Shown: piece after piece, positions 22,567-28,361 of the stretch
Position numbering within the stretch: the first letter of the stretch is position 1
Layout: each line of letters opens with the position of its first letter
NCBI GenBank assembly: GCA_002104895.1
Contig: MCFG01000574.1
Coordinates: 1 to 28,361 of the forward strand
Direction: 5' to 3'
Length of the DNA: 28,361 bases
Source of the DNA: Anaeromyces robustus
Taxonomy: Eukaryota > Neocallimastigomycota > Neocallimastigomycetes > Neocallimastigales > Neocallimastigaceae
Translations under genes and position numbers: made by a program
Notes under the pieces: generated by a model
Seen by the model: only the letters and a program-made list of their open reading frames with translations
Databases searched by the model: none
What the model was told of the DNA's origin: nothing

Positions 22567-22622
22567 AAAAAACTCGACCGACACCCACTGCAATAGGGAT
22601 AGCGTCCTGGTCGACTTTTTTT
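22567..22622 (+). ncRNA. GC-richer long hairpin followed by a T run (unassigned)
   Basis: AAAAAACTCGACC (22,567-22,579) pairs with GGTCGACTTTTTTT (22,609-22,622) over 12 pairs with one mismatch. Inside, GAC/GTC and CCC/GGG (22,584-22,586 with 22,596-22,598) can also pair. The T run could end Pol III transcription or be part of the stem. I know no family that matches. It may instead be the leader of the minus-strand LTR copy to its right. Confidence 0.35.
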
Positions 22623-22829
22623 AGCATAATACATATATATATAAAACAAAACAGTGACTAAGAAATATATATCAATATTAAAAAAAAAAAAAAAAATTGT
22701 CAGATTTAACAATAATTGTAATGATAGAGTGGAGTTTATTAGCAACAGGCCCGCAAGCTTGAGTAACTCGAAATAATGGACAACACGAAAGATCTAAGAA
22801 AGATAAAAGACACAGTTAATTAAAAATAT
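22623..22829 (-). other. Possible leader next to LTR B copy 2
   Basis: A short A-run (22,681-22,695) and a less AT-rich patch (22,728-22,800) without coding potential. It lies downstream of the minus-strand LTR promoter and may be its internal start. Confidence 0.3.
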
Positions 22830-23310
22830 GTTTTATAATAAAATGTTTTATTAATTTTTATTAAATTTAAAATATAATAATTTATTAATTAGTTAGTGTA
22901 ATATTTCGAATTACTTATTTAACTAGTTAATAAAAACGCGAAGAAAAAATATTTCTTTTGTCGAAATTTTACACGTATTTATACTTTTTACGGAAAAATA
23001 GTTTTCGTTTGTAAAAAGTATTAAAAGTTCTAGAAACTTAGATTTTTTGATTTAAAATGAATCTCGGATAAATAAAATTTAAAATAAAAAGAAAAACTAG
23101 AATCTTTTAGAATTTAATCGATAAGATTTTATCGATTAAATTTGAGTAATTTCTACAACAAGGAAAAGTGTAGAAAATTTTGATAATAAATTTTTAAAAT
23201 AAAATTTTTTCAAAATTGGAAAGAGTGAGAGTCGAACCCGAGAGGTTCGGCCTGATGGTTCTAGTGTCTGACCACTAGACCATGCTTACTATTTTACTAA
23301 TTCTGATAAA
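22830..23310 (-). repeat. LTR family B, copy 2
   Basis: Read on the minus strand: a tRNA-like module (23,300-23,220), a palindromic AATCGATAAGATTTTATCGATT patch (about 23,115-23,136), TATAAATA (22,983-22,976) and a start-like CGCGTTTTTATT 44 bases from the TATA box. The hairpin GTAAT/ATTAC (22,914-22,898) follows. The TATA region matches 1-300 inverted. The first bases resemble the start of LTR A (GAAT..., AGTAA.C), so family B is a distant relative of family A. Exact ends are uncertain. Confidence 0.65.
23226..23300 (-). promoter_or_regulatory. tRNA-like Pol III promoter module in LTR B
   Basis: On the minus strand TGGTCTAGTGG (23,282-23,272) is a perfect A-box and GGTTCGACTCT (23,238-23,228) a B-box with one mismatch. 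Their starts are 44 bases apart, exactly as in a tRNA gene. GTCT/AGAC gives a D-arm-like stem, and CGAACC/GGTTCG makes a perfect 6-bp hairpin. Anticodon and acceptor arms do not fold properly, so a functional tRNA is unlikely. It aligns with the module at the start of LTR A. Confidence 0.6.
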
Positions 23311-24495
23311 GAATGAAATTTATAAAAATATAATTAATATTTGCTGAATTTCAAAAATATTATAAAATTATTTAAATATAAATTATAAAATATTTAATTA
23401 TTTAAATAATATTTAATATAAACAAATTATTTATTTTAACTATTTAATGTTCTTAATTTTAATAAATTAATATTTTATTTATAAACAAACTTAAAAATAA
23501 GAAAATAATATAAAAAGAAAATGTAAAATTAATATTTTTAAAAATTGTTACTAATTATCCATAAAAATTAGAATAATAATAATAATAATAATAATTAGAA
23601 TAATATTAATTAAAATAACTACTAGATTAATAATAATTAAAGATTATAATAATAAATTTTATAATGTTTTTAATAACTAGATTTTAATATTTTTAATACA
23701 TAAACGAGATGTATTAAATAAATTTATAATTTTAATAAAAATAATTTTAAAACAAAAATACTAAACTTAATAAATTTCTTTTAAATTTTATAATTAAATA
23801 TGATTTATACAATCATATCTTGAACAATGAAGTTATCACTTTCTATTTAATAGAATTAAGATAATTTCAACATTGTTTCAATTCTGATAAATAATGGAAT
23901 TATTAAATCATAATTCCTGGTAAATTTAATATTAAAAATTTACCATAAATTTTAACTAAAATAAAATATAATATAAATATTAATTAAACCTAAAATTAAA
24001 TTAGTCAGTATACTAACTTAATAGTATACAAAAATAATTAAGTTTTCTAGAAAGAAATAAATAAAAAGAGAATAAATATTATAAATATTAATTATAAATT
24101 AAATAAAATAATTTCTAGAATAAAATAAATATTAATAAAAATATTAATAATAAAATTCAAAAGAAAAATAATTTTTAAATAATTAAATAAATCTTTAATA
24201 ATAATTAAAACTTATAAATAATTAAAAATTGTAAATAATAAATGTAAATAGTTAAAAAGTTGTAAATAACAAAATTAATAATTAAAATTATTAATTTAGC
24301 TGATAATCATTAAATGATTATTATTCATAAATTAAATAGAAATAATTTCTATTTCTTTATTCTTTTATTTCTTTTATATAATAAAAATTATTCTTATTTA
24401 TCATTTTTATTCTTTATTTTCTTTTCTATAATAAAAATTGTTCTTTTATTTATTTTATTATTAAATATTATAAATACTTTAAATTATTGTAAAAA
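23311..24495. other. AT-rich DNA with one decayed LTR piece
   Basis: No gene seen. At 23,833-23,890 TTATCACTTT, AATTAAGATAAT and TTTCAATTCTGATAA repeat the pattern of 14,703-14,766. The rest is nearly pure A/T with simple repeats. Confidence 0.4.
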
Positions 24496-25041
24496 TATAA
24501 ATACATGTAAAAATTTTATAAAAATTATTTCGTTGTTATTAGAATAGTAAATAATAACCAAAATAAAATAATAAAATATAATAATAATTTAATAATAATT
24601 ATAAAACTAATAATAAAATTAGAATTAGTTAAAATAACAAATTTAAATAATAAAATTATAAAATAATAAAATAATAAATTTAAATAACAAATTTATAAAA
24701 TAAAACAATAATAAAACAATAAATTAATAAAATAATAAATAAAATATAAAATATTAAAAATTAAATAATAAAACGTATTATAAATAATTTTTAGTGTAAC
24801 CAAATAAAAATTATAGTTAAAGAAGTTTAATAAATAAAATTAATAATTAAAGGAATAATTATTAAAAACTTAGTGAAGTAAAGTAGTAAACTTAGAAAAG
24901 GAATTGACTTTCAAACAAGAACTATAAAGAATTAAGTAAGTATCTACAAAATTATTATTCTTGATAAAGCTATTATCACTTTTGAAGGCATTTTTCAAAT
25001 TAAGATAATAGACGAATTTATCAATTCTGAGTTTCGTTACA
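24496..25041 (+). repeat. Probable 5' LTR part of the Gag element at 25,788
   Basis: TATAAATACATGTAA at 24,496 starts it, CGTTGTTATT at 24,531 may be the RNA start, and 24,961-25,024 has the inverted repeat TTGATAAA/TTTATCAA enclosing AAATTAAGATAAT. TTTCGTTACA at 25,032-25,041 has the form of an LTR end. A Gag gene in the same direction lies 746 bp further on, a leader length like that of element A. No self-priming match was found. Confidence 0.45.
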
Positions 25042-25787
25042 ATAATAAATAAAGTATTACAAAACCTCTCCTTAGAGGTGTTAAGTTTCCAACTGGATTA
25101 TTTTCTAATTTAAATAAGTCTACTAGGTCGAATGACTAATTATATAGTTTTTATAATTAAATAGTTTTATAATTAAATAATATTTAAATAATAACTAAAT
25201 TAATTGTAATGCAAATAACACAATATTTATTTAATAATAATAATAACACTTTAAGATTAACTTTTTAATAGTAAATTTTATTTAAAAATAAGATATTGAT
25301 AATATTAATATAACTATATAATTCAGGTGTTAATAACCTTACAAAGAACATTAAATATAACTTAATGTTATGTTCTTTTATACTTTGTAAGTTTGATAAT
25401 AATAATATAAAATATAATATAAAATATTAATACATTAATTTAATACATTAATTTAAAGTGATACGTTAACGTATAATATAATTAATAATTTGTAATATAA
25501 TAAGTTATTAATATCGATATTAAATAGTAATAAAATTAATATATTATTCAATATAATTGAATATATATAAATAATATATATATTAAAATATATTATTAGA
25601 TTATTTAAATAATCTTAAATTATAATATTTAAAATAAAATATTATAATAATAATTATTATATATAATTATTATAAAAAATTATTAATAATTATTATAATA
25701 AATAATAATATTATATATCAAAATAATTGAAATTATAAATTCTAATTTCAATTGCACTTGATGTCTTGACAAGAGGAAAGTCAAAAT
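25042..25787 (+). other. Leader before the Gag gene, with a long hairpin
   Basis: No coding sequence. CTTACAAAG (25,338-25,346) pairs with CTTTGTAAG (25,383-25,391), enclosing AACATTAA/TTAATGTT (25,347-25,354 with 25,362-25,369). AAAGAACAT/ATGTTCTTT (25,343-25,351 with 25,370-25,378) is an alternative pairing of the same bases. Less AT-rich patches occur at 25,060-25,135 and just before the ATG. Confidence 0.5.
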
Positions 25788-26777
25788 ATGGCCGGTATTA
25801 ATCAACAAATTAAGTTGGTGAATGATCCTCCATCATTCACTGGAAGAAAGGAAGATTTGGACGGATTCCTGACTAGAGCCGAGTTGGCTATGGAATCCAA
25901 TCCAGAACGCTTCCTTGATGATGAAACAAAGGTACGATATTTGATATCGTATATGCTAGGAAGATCCTTAGAATGGGCGTCTATTTTAAGAAGGAACAAT
26001 AGTCCTCTTCTAAGAAATTATGAGAATTTTGTTAGAGAACTTAGGTCTAATTTTGGAGACTACACTACCGAAACAGTCGTTGTAAACGAGAAGCTTTGCA
26101 ACTTAAGACAAAAGCGATTAGGCCATGTCTTTGAATATGTGACTCAATTTCAAAGAATAAGTCAAAGTTCTGACTTTAACGAAAGTGCTAAGATTCACAT
26201 GTTCATAAGAGGCCTAAATCAACAACTGATAGATCGATTAGCAGTAGTAGAACCTAATCCAAACTCTTTAGAAAGACTATACAGAACAGTAGTCACAATT
26301 GAAAATTTAATCAAAAAGAACAATAGATTGGAGAACTACTATCAATATGGTGAAGATGGTGACTCAAGGGATATAGATCTTTACCGAATCAAAAGCGAAG
26401 AACGAAGTCACTGTTATCGACAAAATTTTAAAAGCCCATATACAGAAGAAAAACAAAGCTTTAGTGAAAAAAGAAAGAAAGGTGTTTGCTTCCTTTGCAA
26501 AGAAAAAGGCCACATGAAATTCAACTGTCCGAACAGAAAGAGGCCAAAGCAAATGAAGGTTATTAAAAGAATTCTTAGAGATAGAGGTTTAAAACCTGGA
26601 GCTACCGCTGGGTTGCATGAAGTAGAATTGAAAAAAATCAATATTGAAGAAGAAAAGAATAACATTATTGATTTTTATATAAGTACTAATGAAATCAACG
26701 AACAAAAACTTAGAGTCCTCATCGAATCAGGAGCAGATTTACTACTATTTTCTTTTAATTTTATTTCACAATCGTAA
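25788..26777 (+). pseudogene. Gag and protease start of a Ty3-type element
   Basis: 329 residues. The capsid-like domain (about residues 10-165) aligns in layout with the Gag of element A: FTGRKEDLDGFL, then DDETKVRYLISYMLGRSLEWA against HETKIIYLISRLYGNAMNWA. A CCHC zinc knuckle CFLCKEKGHMKFNC follows at about residues 234-247. LRVLIESGADLLLF near the end looks like the start of the protease. The element is cut off there; pol is absent and a rearranged repeat follows at 26,822. ATG at 25,788 is the first good start after the leader. It is a fossil of a family distinct from A. Confidence 0.85.
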
Positions 26778-26821
26778 TCACGATGTGGAGGTAATTTTTT
26801 ACAATTTTGTTCATTAAGCAC

Positions 26822-27217
26822 ACTTCAAAATTTCTTAAATTTTGAAAGGTGTAATTGTTATTAAATTTGACTATAAAATTTTAATTATTTAAATATTAAT
26901 AAAAAAATTATAATAAAACAAAATTTTATTTGAATATTTTTTTTTTATTTTTGTGTTTGTGTTATTTTTGTTATTGTAATCTATTTCAAATAAATCTTTA
27001 ACAGTATTTTTATATTTTTTCATAATTATATTTATTATATGTTATACTAATTTATTTATATTTAATTTTTATTTATTTACGAACTATCTAACTAACTAAA
27101 CTTTATTATTTAATAAATTTATTTATTATTTCTAAAAATAGAAATTTTAAATTAACTATTAAAACTAAGACTAAATAATTTCAATTGAGTTCATTTATTA
27201 TTTATTTATTTATTATT
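26822..27217. repeat. Repeat R2-R1 (inverted), right copy
   Basis: R2 (26,822-26,983) repeats 22,221-22,386 directly; R1 (27,004-27,217) repeats 22,017-22,221 in inverted orientation. The right edge meets the LTR of element C, which probably inserted there. Confidence 0.8.
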
Positions 27218-27639
27218 GTAACGAATCATGAAAATGAGTAACCTGTCTTAGTGGTTAGTAACTAAGACTATGGTTCGAACTTCTCGAGTTTGAAACCTCT
27301 TAATTCCAATTTATTATATTTTTATTACTTTTATTTTACCATAAATTTTACCAAGCAAAATTATTCTGATTGGTTAAATTTTGGTCATTAAAAAATTTTT
27401 TAAAAAATTTTTCAAATTTTTTCTATAAATACGAGTGAATTTCTCTTTAAAAAATTTTTAATTATTCGAGTTTTTATTAATAAAATAAATTATTATTTTA
27501 ACACTAACTTGTTAAGTTAATTCATGTGTTTTTTAATAATAAATTTATAATTAATAAATAGTTCAAAAATTTATTTTATATTTTTTATAAGGGTTAAGGA
27601 TTTATTTTGAATTTATTGTTAAAGACATATATCTTTACA
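27217..27639 (+). repeat. 5' LTR of element C
   Basis: 423 bp, TGTAACGAATC to ATCTTTACA. It keeps the tRNA-like module (A-box TGTCTTAGTGG at 27,244-27,254), the inverted CCAAT box (27,369-27,373), TATAAATA (27,424-27,431) and the start-like GAGTTTTTAT (27,468-27,477). The end is set by the primer-binding site that follows. Confidence 0.88.
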
Positions 27640-27649
27640 ATAAAAACTC
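27640..27649 (+). promoter_or_regulatory. Self-priming primer-binding site of element C
   Basis: ATAAAAACTC is the exact reverse complement of GAGTTTTTAT at 27,468-27,477 (11 bases with the last A of the LTR). Compared with element A one base pair of the duplex differs on both sides, so complementarity is preserved. Confidence 0.85.
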
Positions 27650-28361
27650 CTAAAATAAAAAACTTAATACCTTAGTGTTGAAAATTTTTTTTTAATTATT
27701 AAAAGATAAGTCAGTAACAAATATAATTTGTGAATAAAGGCGTCTTTTAGAATTTAAAAGAATTTTTTCATTTTTTTCCTTCATTTTCTAATTTATTAAA
27801 AGAAAAAATAATTTGAGTCATAAATTATTTTATTAATAAAATTTAAGAGTATAGCTAGTAGCAATAATTGTTTTGCGGAGGAGGCGCTCTTAATTATTTT
27901 ATTATTTAAAATAAAATAAAACCTAATTTTTTTTTTCTAATAAATACTTGTTCTAATAAAACAAAAAAATTTTTTTAAAAAAAAAAAAAAAAAAAAAAAC
28001 AATTTATTTTCCAAAATAGTAAAAAATTTTTTTTTTTTTTTTTGATTTTATTTCTAACTTTATAAGTTGGTTAAATAAAATTTTAAAAAAAAATAATATA
28101 AATAATAACTTCAGTATAGGCTTCCTAAGCGACTGGAGTCAAACCTGGGGTACCATAATACTTCTGCGCAGTGGTACTGTTGATACTTTGGGGGAAAATA
28201 ACATATTATTTTCTTTAGAGCTAACACTAAGTTAGACAAGACAAAGAATTTAATATCGTTACTTCCTTTTATCATATAAGATATTAACCATCGACCTTAC
28301 CATAGCGATTTAAAGTGAAGAGCTAAAGGAACCCATATATACTAAGTTATAACAGATTATA
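27650..28361 (+). other. 5' leader of element C (cut by window end)
   Basis: It shares with leader A the blocks TACCTTAGTGTT, AAGTCAGT, an A-run, TACCATAATACT (28,151-28,162), GATACTTTGGG (from 28,182) and the hairpin CTAACACTAAGTTAG (28,221-28,235). GTACCA...TGGTAC (about 28,150-28,177) can form a further hairpin here. No coding sequence is seen before the end. Confidence 0.75.

Larger units (their letters stand above)
27217..28361 (+). mobile_element. Element C: second chromovirus related to A, 5' end only
   Basis: A 5' LTR, a self-priming site and 0.7 kb of leader, running off the window end. The LTR and leader are clearly homologous to those of element A but diverged by many substitutions and indels, so this is a separate subfamily or an older copy. 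Its coding region is not in view. Confidence 0.85.

Noticed and set aside
22533-22745. A 70-residue minus-strand open frame over the GC-richer hairpin
   Set aside because: Tyr/Phe/Ile-rich translation of AT repeats, no domain, and crosses a hairpin and an A-run.
23226-23300. A genuine tRNA gene on the minus strand
   Set aside because: The A- and B-boxes are good, but the anticodon arm does not fold, the acceptor arm has mismatches, and the segment lies at the start of a dispersed LTR.
24314-24547. A 77-residue plus-strand open frame
   Set aside because: Ile/Leu/Asn/Phe-only composition, overlapping an LTR promoter; no sign of real coding.

Overview
The window is an extremely AT-rich eukaryotic segment made almost entirely of repetitive DNA. 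I see no ordinary host gene. The chromodomain-bearing Ty3 element, the Ty1/copia element, the long asparagine tracts and the (ATT)n microsatellites fit a very AT-rich fungus, for example an anaerobic gut fungus or an early-diverging lineage. That assignment is inference; no host marker gene is present.

Layout. 1-478 is the end of an LTR (+) that interrupts an older Ty3-type element (element E, minus strand). E runs from about 11,954 (Gag) through a protease region to RT-RNaseH-integrase at 2,891-479. A young chromovirus (element A, 2,897-9,620, plus strand) sits inside E, flanked by the 5-bp duplication CAGAC and carrying almost identical LTRs. From about 12,925 to 13,735 there is a small, less AT-rich island. 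It holds a tandem repeat, a stem-loop with a geminivirus-like loop, and a gene for a CRESS-DNA-virus-type Rep (HUH endonuclease). 13,736-17,445 is gene-free AT-rich DNA with degenerate LTR pieces and tandem repeats. 17,446-about 20,655 is a minus-strand Ty1/copia fossil (Gag end, protease, GAG-pre-integrase, integrase, Asn-rich tail; no RT seen). 20,656-25,041 is a patchwork of LTR remnants on both strands, including one minus-strand LTR with a tRNA-like module. 25,042-26,777 is the leader and Gag of another Ty3-type element, 26,822-27,217 is a rearranged repeat, and 27,217-28,361 is the 5' LTR and leader of a second chromovirus related to A (element C), cut by the window end.

Three things stand out. 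First, the Rep gene lies beside a tandem 7-mer and a stem-loop, which looks like a complete rolling-circle replication module, probably of viral or plasmid origin. Second, elements A and C both show the Tf1/sushi type of self-priming: the predicted first bases of the RNA are complementary to the bases just after the 5' LTR, and the pairing is preserved by a compensating change between the two. Third, LTRs of two different families begin with a tRNA-like A-box/B-box module that also forms two hairpins, so these LTRs may carry an internal Pol III promoter or a structured RNA in addition to the Pol II TATA box.
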